The notes under the pieces are model-generated. The model made no database searches. It was not told where the DNA came from and saw nothing but the letters and a program-made list of their open reading frames with translations. The position numbers and the translations under genes were made by a program. 64,000 nucleotides of DNA from Mimachlamys varia (Eukaryota; Mollusca; Bivalvia; Pectinida; Pectinidae), in contig OX392532.1 in NCBI GenBank assembly GCA_947623455.1, forward strand, positions 8,498,501-8,562,500. The letters run 5' to 3'. Below are positions 34,549-49,900 of this stretch, in pieces. Each line of letters begins with the position of its first letter. The first letter of the stretch is position 1.

Positions 34549-34887
34549 TTAAGACGACTGGATACATATCTGCCAAGTCCAAACTGGTCCAAAATAACTT
34601 TCCTGTCTAGCTGTCTACATGTATGTCCTTAAAAGCGTCCTCCATATGTTCTCACTGAAAAATGTTCTTTTGAAGAAATGAGACAAGCAACGAAGTTTAA
34701 ATCAATAGTTTAAAGGTTCTCACAATAAAACATTGCATTACCTTCCTTTTCTTCGTTTATATTTAATCACAAATCATGTTCACATTTCTTTTGCAACGAG
34801 TTGATGAAATGGTGCATCTGGCATCCGTTGTCTTTTGGGATGACTACTGTAAAACAAGGAGGTGGGCCAACCGCTGTACAATCATCC

Positions 34888-35905
34888 TCGATATCAAGGG
34901 GTTACGATCACCTTCGCTGTGTGTAGAGAGCGTGGGTGATCGTAACTCCTGGATATCGAGGATGGGGTGTAGAGAGCGTAGGTGATCTTTACCCCTGGAT
35001 ATCGAAGATGGGGTGTAGAGAACGTAGGTGATCGTAACCCCTGGATATCGAGGATGGTTCCAGGGGTGTAGAGAGCGTAGGTGATCGTAACCCCTGGATA
35101 TCGGGGATGGTTCCAGGGGTGTAGAGAACGTAGGTGATCGTAACCCCTGGATATCGAGGATGGTTCCAGGGGTGTAGAGAGCGTAGGTGATCGTAACCCC
35201 TGGATATCGGGGATGGTTCCAGGGGTGTAGAGAACGTAGGTGATCGTAACCCCTGGATATCGAGGATGGTTCCAGGGATGTAGAGAGCGTTGGCGATCAT
35301 AACCCCTGGATATCGAGGATGGGGGTATGGAAAACGTAGGTGATCGTAACCCCTGGATATCGAGGTTGGTTCCAGGGGTGTAGAGAGCGTAGGTGATCAT
35401 AACCCCTGGATATCGGGGATGGTTCCAGGGGTGTAGAGAACGTAGGTGATCGTAACCCCTGGATATCGAGGATGGTTCCAGGGGTGTAGAGAGCGTAGGT
35501 GAGCGTAACCCCTGGATATCGAGGATGGTTCCAGGGGTGTAGAGAACGTAGGTGATCGTAACCCCTGGATATCGAGGATGGGGGTATGGAAAACGTAGGT
35601 GATCGTAACCCCTGGATATCGAGGATGGTTCCAGGGGTGTAGAGAGCGTAGGTGATCGTAACCTCTGGATATCGGGGATGGTTCCAGGGGTGTAGAGAAC
35701 GTAGGTGATCGTAACTCCTGGATATCGAGGATGGTTCCAGGGATGTAGAGAGCGTTGGCGATCATAACCCCTGGATATCGAGGATGGGGGTATGGAAAAC
35801 GTAGGTGATCGTAACCCCTGGATATCGAGGATGGTTCCAGGGGTGTAGAGAGCGTAGGTGATCTTTACCCCCGGATATCGAGGATGGGAGTATAGAAAAC
35901 GTATG
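34888..35905. repeat. 53-bp minisatellite, ~20 copies, some units shortened
   Basis: Units carry GATCGTAACCCCTGGATATC, GAGGATGGTTCCAGGGGTG and TAGAGAACGTAGGT. Shortened units read GATGGGGGTATGGAAAACG. A segment around 35266-35380 recurs about 470 bp later (35736), showing higher-order duplication. The 364-codon minus-strand frame is a by-product of the repeat. Confidence 0.95.
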
Positions 35906-36830
35906 TGATCGTAACACATAGTTTTCGAAGATGGTGTTCTATACGATGGTATACTTAAAGGAGAGTACCGTGTTGCACATGCACACACTCTTGGCTGGCA
36001 ATGTTGACCTACAGCTTGCTAACTCAATTTGTCACAATCATTCTGTCAGCCATGCGTAAGACAGAAAGTATTTGAATGATGGCCAATAGAAAAAATACAT
36101 ACACACAAAACAGAAATTATTTGCAAATATATTCTGATGAATAAAAACCTGTAAGAAATACATATTGACAAACAGAAATTACCAAGAAACGTAACATGAC
36201 GATCAAAATGAGGGTATCCGCTCATCATAAAGACGAGCCTGAACTAAACTAGATCGGCCCGACAGTCCGCAGGACGGCATGCACAAGTAACTCCCAAGTG
36301 TTACTGCAAGGACATAGCTCTGCTTGTGTGTTGTGACACAGTATCTATAAACAAGAATATGGACTTATGAAGAAGAATACTTAAAGGAACCGACTTCTGG
36401 TTCAAGATGACGGAAATAACAGAGACATTTTTTCGAGAGTTATGATGGAGTCCCAGACATATATTTCAAAGCGATGATAGCTTTAATGTATTTATATGAC
36501 AGTGTACTAATGTCTCATTCCGGGTGTTGCAAAACAGTAATATATATAGACAGTTCACGAGGAAGAAGAATGTAATTGTAGAAATTTTGATATTTCAAAA
36601 AATCGACAGACGAAAGCCCGACATTTACACTTTATATTGGAGAGTGCAAAGCTTTGCTGACCGACATAATTAATTTGATTATAATTGTTTTGGTTGGAAA
36701 CATAATTGAGTGTTTTTGTAAAATTATCTTGAAAAACTGAAGTATAATATACACCTTTTTGCGACAAATGCGAAGCAAGTTATTTCAACGTATATAATTT
36801 ATGTACTTATCACTCTGGTTTCTCCGGATG
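35906..36830. other. Spacer
   Basis: AT-rich, with no recognisable gene or repeat. Confidence 0.4.
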
Positions 36831-36834
36831 TTAA

Positions 36835-37000
36835 CGGAGCGGAGGTCTTAATGTGGGTGGACACCGGAGTACCCGGGGACAACCAACGTGGTCGGGCAGG
36901 TGACCCGACGCCTTTTCACGTCCGATCGGGGAATCGACCCCGAACCCCGGCCGTCTTGATGAACGGTAAGTGCGCTATCCACTGCACCATTCCACAAACA
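36835..37000 (-). mobile_element. tRNA-derived SINE
   Basis: The minus strand shows an A box, TGGTGCAGTGG (36979-36989), and a B-box-like GGGTCGATTCC (36930-36940) at tRNA-like spacing. The non-tRNA body (GGAGTACCCGG-type on plus) resembles the SINE near 58.1 kb. It is not a functional tRNA. Confidence 0.6.
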
Positions 37001-37503
37001 ACCCCACCATCCAGAATATCTGTCCAGCTCTAGCAATGATAGAGTGTTACGATAAGGAATTATCTCCTCTCTCGTTTTATACCAACGACTGTTATATATT
37101 AGGTACAATGTTCTGGTATACTAGCATGGAAGTGAGACGCCCAGAGTAACACGAAGCAAAAAAAAAAAAAATAAATTCTAGTATCATTACCGTCTATAGT
37201 TTTGTCAATGTTATACCAGAAGTCATAGACTGTATCATCAAGCACATTACTGCCGACACAAAATATCCTAAAAAATCTAGTGATGAAGACTGCAACAATA
37301 AAAAGGTTGACATCGAAAAGGAATACTCGGGGAAAGTACAATCAGATTAAAATCAGATTTCTACTGTAGTGTACTATAGAGTACGGATGGTCTGAGTTTT
37401 TATCAGATTGGGAGAAGGGGAGATAACCGTATCTACATTATCAACTCTCGAACAAAATCTACAATTATCAATGAATGAAGTGGTTGTTACATCACAGCCA
37501 TCG

Positions 37504-37550
37504 GGAACCGTCGGAAAAATTCCTCGTTAACGGAAAGTGTCGATGGTTCC
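37504..37550. repeat. Hairpin element, copy 2
   Basis: GGAACCGTCGG and CGATGGTTCC arms around TTCCTCGTTAACGGAAAG, clearly related to 30988-31038. Outer ATCGGGAACC and GGTTCCCGAT extend the pairing. Confidence 0.75.
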
Positions 37551-37661
37551 CGATTGGTGTCACAGATGCAAATTAGTTGAAATTCATTGATCATGTCAAT
37601 GTAACGTCTACCGAAATCAACCAGGTACATTGTATACTGTTACTGCTAACTTATATGGTTA

Positions 37662-37900
37662 CAATATGTAGTACGTAACATTATTTTATAGACATTTTGT
37701 GGAAATTGGTGAGGTTATGGTTGCATATTCTGAATTCGGAGTTTCCTCTGACCCCAACACAGTCACATGGCATCTGTCTGTCAAAAAGCCTAAGTCTGGT
37801 GTCATGGCCAGAGGAAATTCCGGCTAATTCAGAATATGCAACCATAAATTCAACAATTTCCATAAAATGCCTATGAAATAATGTACCGTATTACATATTG
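37662..37900. mobile_element. Foldback element, near-complete 239-bp inverted repeat
   Basis: The left arm runs CAATATGTA, CATTATTTTATAGACATTTT, GGTTGCATATTCTGAATT, TTTCCTCTG. The right arm is the inverse, ending TACATATTG at 37900. About 90 bases pair with scattered mismatches around a small loop. No open frame of note. It ends immediately before the 18-kb satellite. Confidence 0.85.
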
Positions 37901-37904
37901 CTAC

Positions 37905-40900
37905 TTGTAACAATGTATTTCTTATTGGTAACCACGTAGCTAATTTGTAGCTATGTCTCTTATTGATAACCATGTATATGTATCTAACTGGTAACTATGT
38001 ATATGTATCTAATTGATAACAGTGTATATGTATCTAATTGATAACTATGTATATGTATCTAATTGATAACCATGTATCTAATTGATAACAGTGTATATGT
38101 ATCAAATTGATAACCATGTATCTAATTGATAACCATGTATATGTATCTAATTGATAACTATGTATATGTATCTAACTGGTAACTATGTATATGTATCTAA
38201 TTGATAACAGTGTATATGTATCTAATTGATAACTATGTATATGTATCTAATTGATAACCATGTATCTAATTGATAACAGTGTATATGTATCTAATTGATA
38301 ACCATGTATATGTATCTAATTGATAACTATGTATATGTATCTAATTGATAACCATGTATATGTATCTAATTGATAACTATGTATCTAATTGATAACCATG
38401 TATATGTATCTAATTGATAACCATGTATATGTATCTAATTGATAACCATGTATATGTATCTAATTGATAACCATGTATATGTATCTAATTGGTAACCATG
38501 TATATGTATCTAATTGATAACCATGTATATGTATCTAATTGATAACCATGTATATGTATCTAATTGATAACTATGTATATGTATCTAATTGATAACCATG
38601 TATCTAATTGATAACCATGTATATGTATCTAATTGATAACCATGTATCTAATTGATAACCATGTATATGTATCTAATTGATAACTATGTATATGTATCTA
38701 ATTGATAACCATGTATATGTATCTAATTGATAACCATGTATATGTATCTAATTGATAACTATGTATATGTATCTAATTGATAACAATGTATATGTATCTA
38801 ATTGATAACTATGTATATGTATCTAATTGATAACCATGTATATGTATCTAATTGATAACCATGTATATGTATCTAATTGATAACCATGTATATGTATCTA
38901 ATTGATAACCATGTATCTAATTGATAACCATGTATATGTATCTAATTGATAACTATGTATATGTATCTAATTGATAACTATGTATATGTATCTAATTGAT
39001 AACTATGTATATGTATCTAATTGATAACCATGTATATGTATCTAATTGATAACCATGTATATGTATCTAATTGATAACCATGTATATGTATCTAATTGAT
39101 AACCATGTATATGTATCTAATTGATAACCATGTATATGTATCTAATTGATAACCATGTATATGTATCTAATTGATAACTATGTATATGTATCTAATTGAT
39201 AACTATGTATATGTATCTAATTGATAACTATGTATATGTATCTAATTGATAACTATGTATATGTATCTAATTGATAACCATGTATATGTATCTAATTGAT
39301 AACCATGTATATGTATCTAATTGATAACTATGTATATGTATCTAATTGATAACAATGTATATGTATCTAATTGATAACCATGTATATGTATCTAATTGAT
39401 AACTATGTATATGTATCTAATTGATAACTATGTATATGTATCTAATTGATAACCATGTATATGTATCTAATTGATAACCATGTATATGTATCTAATTGAT
39501 AACTATGTATATGTATCTAATTGATAACTATGTATATGTATCTAATTGATAACCATGTATATGTATCTAATTGATAACCATGTATATGTATCTAATTGAT
39601 AACTATGTATATGTATCTAATTGATAACTATGTATATGTATCTAATTGATAACTATGTATATGTATCTAATTGATAACCATGTATATGTATCTAATTGAT
39701 AACCATGTATCTAATTGATAACCATGTATCTAATTGATAACCATGTATATGTATCTAATTGATAACCATGTATCTAATTGATAACCATGTATATGTATCT
39801 AATTGATAACCATGTATCTAATTGATAACTATGTATATGTATCTAATTGATAACCATGTATCTAATTGATAACCATGTACATGTATCTAATTGATAACCA
39901 TGTATATGTATCTAATTGATAACCATGTATCTAATTGATAACCATGTATCTAATTGATAACCATGTATATGTATCTAATTGATAACAATGTATATGTATC
40001 TAATTGATAACCATGTATATGTATCTAATTGATAACTATGTATATGTATCTAATTGATAACTATGTATATGTATCTAATTGATAACCATGTATATGTATC
40101 TAATTGATAACCATGTATATGTATCTAATTGATAACCATGTATATGTATCTAATTGATAACTATGTATATGTATCTAATTGATAACCATGTATATGTATC
40201 TAATTGATAACCATGTATATGTATCTAATTGATAACCATGTATCTAATTGATAACCATGTACATGTATCTAATTGATAACCATGTATATGTATCTAATTG
40301 ATAACCATGTATATGTATCTAATTGATAACCATGTATCTAATTGATAACTATGTATATGTATCTAATTGATAACCATGTATATGTATCTAATTGATAACT
40401 ATGTATATGTATCTAATTGATAACCATGTATCTAATTGATAACCATGTACATGTATCTAATTGATAACCATGTATATGTATCTAATTGATAACCATGTAT
40501 ATGTATCTAATTGATAACCATGTATCTAATTGATAACCATGTACATGTATCTAATTGATAACCATGTATATGTATCTAATTGATAACCATGTATATGTAT
40601 CTAATTGATAACCATGTATCTAATTGATAACTATGTATATGTATCTAATTGATAACCATGTATATGTATCTAATTGATAACTATGTATATGTATCTAATT
40701 GATAACCATGTATCTAATTGATAACCATGTACATGTATCTAATTGATAACCATGTATATGTATCTAATTGATAACCATGTATCTAATTGATAACCATGTA
40801 TCTAATTGATAACCATGTATATGTATCTAATTGATAACCATGTATATGTATCTAATTGATAACCATGTATATGTATCTAATTGATAACTATGTATATGTA

Positions 40901-43900
40901 TCTAATTGATAACTATGTATATGTATCTAATTGATAACCATGTATATGTATCTAATTGATAACCATGTATATGTATCTAATTGATAACCATGTATATGTA
41001 TCTAATTGATAACTATGTATATGTATCTAATTGATAACCATGTATATGTATCTAATTGATAACCATGTATATGTATCTAATTGATAACCATGTATCTAAT
41101 TGATAACTATGTATATGTATCTAATTGATAACCATGTATCTAATTGATAACAATGTACATGTATCTAATTGATAACCATGTATATGTATCTAATTGATAA
41201 CCATGTATCTAATTGATAACCATGTATCTAATTGATAACCATGTACATGTATCTAATTGGTAACTATGTATATGTATCTAATTGATAACTATGTATATGT
41301 ATCTAATTGATAACCATGTATCTAATTGATAACTATGTATATGTATCTAATTGATAACCATGTATATGTATCTATTGATAACCATGTATATGTATCTAAT
41401 TGGTAACTATGTATATGTATCTAATTGATAACTATGTATATGTATCTAATTGATAACTATGTATATGTATCTAATTGATAACCATGTATCTAATTGATAA
41501 CCATGTATATGTATCTAATTGATAACCATGTATATGTATCTAATTGGTAACCATGTATCTAATTGATAACCATGTATATGTATCTAATTGATAACCATGT
41601 ATATGTATCTAATTGATAACTATGTATATGTATCTAATTGATAACCATGTATATGTATCTAATTGATAACTATGTATATGTATCTAATTGATAACCATGT
41701 ATATGTATCTAATTGATAACTATGTATATGTATCTAATTGATAACCATGTATATGTATCTAATTGATAACCATGTATATGTATCTAATTGGTAACCATGT
41801 ATCTAATTGATAACCATGTATATGTATCTAATTGACTACCATGTATCTAATTGATAACCATGTATATGTATCTAATTGGTAACCATGTATCTAATTGATA
41901 ACCATGTATATGTATCTAATTGACTACCATGTATCTAATTGCAAATCATGTATCTAATTGGTAACGATGAATCTAATTGGTTACCATCAATCTAATTGGT
42001 TACTGTGTATCTCATAGGTAAATATCTACCTTATTAGAAACCATATATCTAATTGGTAACCATGTATATGTATCTAATTGATAACCATGTATATGTATCT
42101 AATTGATAACTATGTATATGTATCTAATTGGTAACCATGTATATGTATCTAATTGATAACCATGTATATGTATCTAATTGATAACTATGTATATGTATCT
42201 AATTGATAACTATGTATATGTATCTAATTGATAACCATGTATATGTATCTAATTGATAACTATGTATATGTATCTAATTGATAACTATGTATATGTATCT
42301 AATTGATAACCATGTATATGTATCTAATTGGTAACCATGTATATGTATCTAATTGATAACTATGTATATGTATCTAATTGATAACTATGTATATGTATCT
42401 AATTGATAACCATGTATATGTATCTAATTGATAACTATGTATATGTATCTAATTGATAACTATGTATATGTATCTAATTGATAACCATGTATCTAATTGA
42501 TAACTATGTATATGTATCTAATTGATAACTATGTATATGTATCTAATTCGTAACCATGTATCTAATTGATAACCATGTATATGTATCTAATTGATAACCA
42601 TGTATATGTATCTAATTGGTAACCATGTATCTAATTGATAACCATGTATCTAATTGATAACCATCTATATGTATCTAATTGATAACCATGTATATGTATC
42701 TAATTGGTAACCATGTATCTAATTGATAACCATGTATATGTATCTAATTGATAACCATGTATCTAATTGATAACCATGTATATGTATCTAATTGATAACC
42801 ATGTATCTAATTGATAACCATGTATCTAATTGATAACCATGTATCTAATTGATAACTATGTATATGTATCTAATTGATAACCATGTATCTAATTGATAAC
42901 CATGTATCTAATTGATAACTATGTATATGTATCTAATTGATAACCATGTATATGTATCTAATTGATAACCATGTATCTAATTGATAACTATGTATATGTA
43001 TCTAATTGATAACCAGGTATATGTATCTAATTGATAACTATGTATATGTATCTAATTGATAACTATGTATATGTATCTAATTGGTAACCATGTATCTAAT
43101 TGATAACTATGTATATGTATCTAATTGATAACCATGTATCTAATTGATAACCATGTATATGTATCTAATTGGTAACTATGTATATGTATCTAATTGATAA
43201 CCATGTATATGTATCTAATTGATAACCATGTATCTAATTGATAACCATGTATATGTATCTAATTGATAACTATGTATATGTATCTAATTGGTAACTATGT
43301 ATATGTATCTAATTGATAACTATGTATATGTATCTAATTGATAACTATGTATATGTATCTAATTGGTAACCATGTATCTAATTGATAACCATGTATATGT
43401 ATCTAATTGATAACCATGTATATGTATCTAATTGGTAACTATGTATAAGTATCTAATTGGTAACTATGTATATGTATCTAATTGATAACCATGTATATGT
43501 ATCTAATTGATAACCATGTATATGTATCTAATTGATAACCATGTATATGTATCTAATTGATAACTATGTATATGTATCTAATTGATAACCATGTATATGT
43601 ATCTAATTGATAACTATGTATATGTATCTAATTGATAACTATGTATATGTATCTAATTGGTAACTATGTATATGTATCTAATTGATAACCATGTATCTAA
43701 TTGATAACCATGTATCTAATTGATAACCATGTATCTAATTGATAACCATGTATCTAATTGGTAACTATGTATATGTATCTAATTGATAACCATGTATCTA
43801 ATTGATAACCATGTATCTAATTGATAACCATGTATCTAATTGATAACCATGTATCTAATTGATAACCATGTATCTAATTGGTAACTATGTATATGTATCT

Positions 43901-46900
43901 AATTGATAACCATGTATCTAATTGATAACCATGTATATGTATCTAATTGATAACTATATATATGTATCTAATTGATAACTATGTATATGTATCTAATTGA
44001 TAACCATGTATATGTATCTAATTGATAACTATGTATATGTATCTAATTGATAACTATGTATATGTATCTAATTGGTAACCATGTATATGTATCTAATTGA
44101 TAACTATGTATATGTATCTAATTGATAACTATGTATATGTATCTAATTGATAACTATGTATATGTATCTAATTGATAACCATGTATATGTATCTAATTGA
44201 TAACTATGTATATGTATCTAATTGATAACTATGTATATGTATCTAATTGATAACTATGTATATGTATCTAATTGATAACCATGTATCTAATTGATAACCA
44301 TGTATATGTATCTAATTGATAACCAGGTATATGTATCTAATTGATAACCATGTATATGTATCTAATTGATAACCATGTATATGTATCTAATTGATAACTA
44401 TGTATATGTATCTAATTGATAACTATGTATATGTATCTAATTGATAACCATGTATATGTATCTAATTGATAACCATGTATATGTATCTAATTGATAACTA
44501 TGTATATGTATCTAATTGATAACCATGTATATGTATCTAATTGATAACAATGTATATGTATCTAATTGATAACTATGTATATGTATCTAATTGATAACTA
44601 TGTATATGTATCTAATTGATAACTATGTATATGTATCTAATTGATAACCATGTATATGTATCTAATTGATAACAATGTATATGTATCTAATTGATAACTA
44701 TGTATATGTATCTAATTGATAACTATGTATATGTATCTAATTGATAACCATGTATATGTATCTAATTGATAACCATGTATATGTATCTAATTGATAACTA
44801 TGTATATGTATCTAATTGATAACCATGTATATGTATCTAATTGATAACTATGTATATGTATCTAATTGATAACTATGTATATGTATCTAATTGATAACTA
44901 TGTATATGTATCTAATTGATAACCATGTATATGTATCTAATTGATAACTATGTATATGTATCTAATTGATAACTATGTATATGTATCTAATTGATAACCA
45001 TGTATATGTATCTAATTGATAACCATGTATATGTATCTAATTGATAACTATGTATATGTATCTAATTGATAACTATGTATATGTATCTAATTGATAACTA
45101 TGTATATGTATCTAATTGATAACCATGTATATGTATCTAATTGATAACCATGTATATGTATCTAATTGATAACTATGTATATGTATCTAATTGATAACCA
45201 TGTATATGTATCTAATTGATAACAATGTATATGTATCTAATTGATAACTATGTATATGTATCTAATTGATAACTATGTATATGTATCTAATTGATAACTA
45301 TGTATATGTATCTAATTGATAACCATGTATATGTATCTAATTGATAACAATGTATATGTATCTAATTGATAACTATGTATATGTATCTAATTGGTAACCA
45401 TGTATATGTATCTAATTGATAACAATGTATATGTATCTAATTGATAACCATGTATCTAATTGATAACCATGTATATGTATCTAATTGGTAACTATGTATC
45501 TAATTGATAACCATGTATATGTATCTAATTGATAACCATGTATATGTATCTAATTGATAACAATGTATATGTATCTAATTGATAACTATGTATATGTATC
45601 TAATTGATAACCATGTATATGTATCTAATTGATAACCAGGTATATGTATCTAATTGATAACCATGTATATGTATCTAATTGATAACTATGTATATGTATC
45701 TAATTGATAACCATGTATATGTATCTAATTGATAACCATGTTTATGTATCTAATTGATAACTATGTATAGGTATCTAATTGATAACCATGTATATGTATC
45801 TAATTGGTAACCATGTATCTAATTGATAACCATGTATATGTATCTAATTGACTACCATGTATCTAATTGATAACCATGTATATGTATCTAATTGATAACC
45901 ATGTATCTAATTGGTAACCATGTATATGTATCTAATTGATAACTATGTATATGTATCTAATTGATAACCATGTATATGTATCTAATTGGTAACCATGTAT
46001 CTAATTGATAACCATGTATATGTATCTAATTGATAACTATGTATATGTATCTAATTGATAACCATGTATATGTATCTAATTGGTAACCATGTATCTAATT
46101 GATAACCATGTATATGTATCTAATTGGTAACAGTGTATCTAATTGGTAACCATGTATCTAATTGGTAACTATGTATCTTACTGGTAACCATGTATCTAAT
46201 TGGTAACTATGTATCTAATTGGTAAATATGTATCTAATTGGTTACCATGTATCTAATTGGTAACCATGTATCTAATTGGTAACCATGTATCTAATTGGTA
46301 ACTATGTATCTAATTGGTAACCATGTATGTAATTGGTAACCATGTATGTAATTGGTAACCATGTATATAATTGGTAACCATGTATGTAATTGGTAACCAT
46401 GGATCTAATTGATAACCATGTATCTAATTGATAACTATGTATATGTATCTAATTGATAACCAGGTATATGTATCTAATTGATAACTATGTATATGTATCT
46501 AATTGGTACTAGTATATATAATTGGTAACAGTGTATCTAATTGCAAATCATGTATCTAATTGCAAATCATGTATCTAATTGGTAACGATGAATCTAATTG
46601 GTTACTGTGTATCTCATAGGTAAATATCTACATTATTAGAAACCATATATCTAATTGGTAACCATGTATATGTATCTAATTGATAACCATGTATATGTAT
46701 CTAATTGATAACTATGTATATGTATCTAATTGATAACTATGTATATGTATCTAATTGATAACTATGTATATGTATCTAATTGGTAACCATGTATATGTAT
46801 CTAATTGATAACCATGTATATGTATCTAATTGATAACCATGTATATGTATCTAATTGATAACTATGTATATGTATCTAATTCATAACCATGTATATGTAT

Positions 46901-49900
46901 CTAATTGATAACTATGTATATGTATCTAATTGATAACTATGTATATGTATCTAATTGATAACTATGTATATGTATCTAATTGATAACCATGTATATGTAT
47001 CTAATTGATAACTATGTATATGTATCTAATTGATAACTATGTATATGTATCTAATTGATAACCATGTATATGTATCTAATTGATAACTATGTATATGTAT
47101 CTAATTGATAACTATGTATATGTATCTAATTGGTAACCATGTATCTAATTGATAACTATGTATATGTATCTAATTGATAACCATGTATATGTATCTAATT
47201 GGTAACCATGTATATGTATCTAATTGATAACTATGTATATGTATCTAATTGATAACTATGTATATGTATCTAATTGATAACCATGTATATGTATCTAATT
47301 GATAACTATGTATATGTATCTAATTGATAATTATGTATATGTATCTAATTGATAACTATGTATATGTATCTAATTGGTAACCATGTATATGTATCTAATT
47401 GATAACCATGTATATGTATCTAATTGGTAACCATGTATATGTATCTAATTGATAACAATGTATATGTATCTAATTGATAACCATGTATATGTATCTAATT
47501 GGTAACCATGTATCTAATTGATAACCATGTATATGTATCTAATTGATAACAATGTATATGTATCTAATTGATAACCATGTATATGTATCTAATTGATAAC
47601 CATGTATATGTATCTAATTGATAACCATGTATATGTATCTAATTGATAACAATGTATATGTATCTAATTGATAACCATGTATCTAATTGATAACCATGTA
47701 TATGTATCTAATTGGTAACTATGTATCTAATTGATAACTATGTATATGTATCTAATTGATAACCATGTATATGTATCTAATTGATAACTATGTATATGTA
47801 TCTAATTGATAACCATGTATATGTATCTAATTGATAACTATGTATATGTATCTAATTGATAACTATGTATATGTATCTAATTGATAACCATGTATATGTA
47901 TCTAATTGATAACCATGTATATGTATCTAATTGATAACCATGTATATGTATCTAATTGATAACTATGTATATGTATCTAATTGATAACTATGTATATGTA
48001 TCTAATTGATAACCATGTATATGTATCTAATTGGTAACCATGTATCTAATTGCTAACTATGTATATGTATCTAATTGCTAACTATGTATATGTATCTAAT
48101 TGATAACTATGTATATGTATCTAATTGATAACTATGTATATGTATCTAATTGATAACTATGTATATGTATCTAATTGATAACCATGTATATGTATCTAAT
48201 TGATAACCATGTATATGTATCTAATTGATAACTATGTATATGTATCTAATTGATAACTATGTATATGTATCTAATTGATAACTATGTATATGTATCTAAT
48301 TGATAACCATGTATATGTATCTAATTGATAACTATGTATATGTATCTAATTGATAACCATGTATATGTATCTTATTGGTAACCATGTATCTAATTGATAA
48401 CCATGTATATGTATCTAATTGATAACCATGTATATGTATCTAATTGATAACCATGTATATGTATCTAATTGATAACCATGTATATGTATCTAATTGATAA
48501 CCATGTATATGTATCTAATTGATAACCATGTATATGTATCTAATTGGTAACCATGTATATGTATCTAATTGATAACCATGTATATGTATCTAATTGATAA
48601 CTATGTATATGTATCTAATTGATAACCATGTATATGTATCTAATTGATAACTATGTATATGTATCTAATTGATAACTATGTATATGTATCTAATTGATAA
48701 CCATGTATATGTATCTAATTGATAACCATGTATCTAATTGATAACTATGTATATGTATCTAATTGGTAACCATGTATCTAATTGATAACTATGTATATGT
48801 ATCTAATTGATAACCATGTATATGTATCTAATTGGTAACCATGTATATGTATCTAATTGATAACTATGTATATGTATCTAATTGATAACTATGTATATGT
48901 ATCTAATTGATAACCATGTATATGTATCTAATTGATAACTATGTATATGTATCTAATTGATAATTATGTATATGTATCTAATTGATAACTATGTATATGT
49001 ATCTAATTGGTAACCATGTATATGTATCTAATTGATAACCATGTATATGTATCTAATTGATAACCATGTATATGTATCTAATTGATAACCATGTATATGT
49101 ATCTAATTGATAACTATGTATATGTATCTAATTGATAACCATGTATATGTATCTAATTGATAACTATGTATATGTATCTAATTGATAACTATGTATATGT
49201 ATCTAATTGATAACTATGTATATGTATCTAATTGATAACTATGTATATGTATCTAATTGATAACTATGTATATGTATCTAATTGATAACCATGTATATGT
49301 ATCTAATTGATAACCATGTATATGTATCTAATTGATAACTATGTATATGTATCTAATTGATAACTATGTATATGTATCTAATTGATAACTATGTATATGT
49401 ATCTAATTGATAACTATGTATATGTATCTAATTGATAACCATGTATATGTATCTAATTGATAACCATGTATATGTATCTAATTGATAACTATGTATATGT
49501 ATCTAATTGATAACTATGTATATGTATCTAATTGATAACCATGTATATGTATCTAATTGGTAACCATGTATCTAATTGGTAACCATGTATATGTATCTAA
49601 TTGATAACTATGTATATGTATCTAATTGGTAACCATGTATCTAATTGGTAACCATGTATATGTATCTAATTGATAACTATGTATATGTATCTAATTGATA
49701 ACTATGTATATGTATCTAATTGGTAACCATGTATCTAATTGGTAACCATGTATATGTATCTAATTGATAACTATGTATATGTATCTAATTGGTAACCATG
49801 TATCTAATTGATAACCATGTATATGTATCTAATTGATAACCATGTATATGTATCTAATTGGTAACCATGTATCTAATTGATAACCATGTATCTAATTGAT

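Noticed and set aside
34894..35988. 364-codon minus-strand frame rich in PWNHPRYPGVTITYVLYTPGT
   Set aside because: Follows the 53-bp minisatellite; several frames are open in the same place and none shows a known domain.
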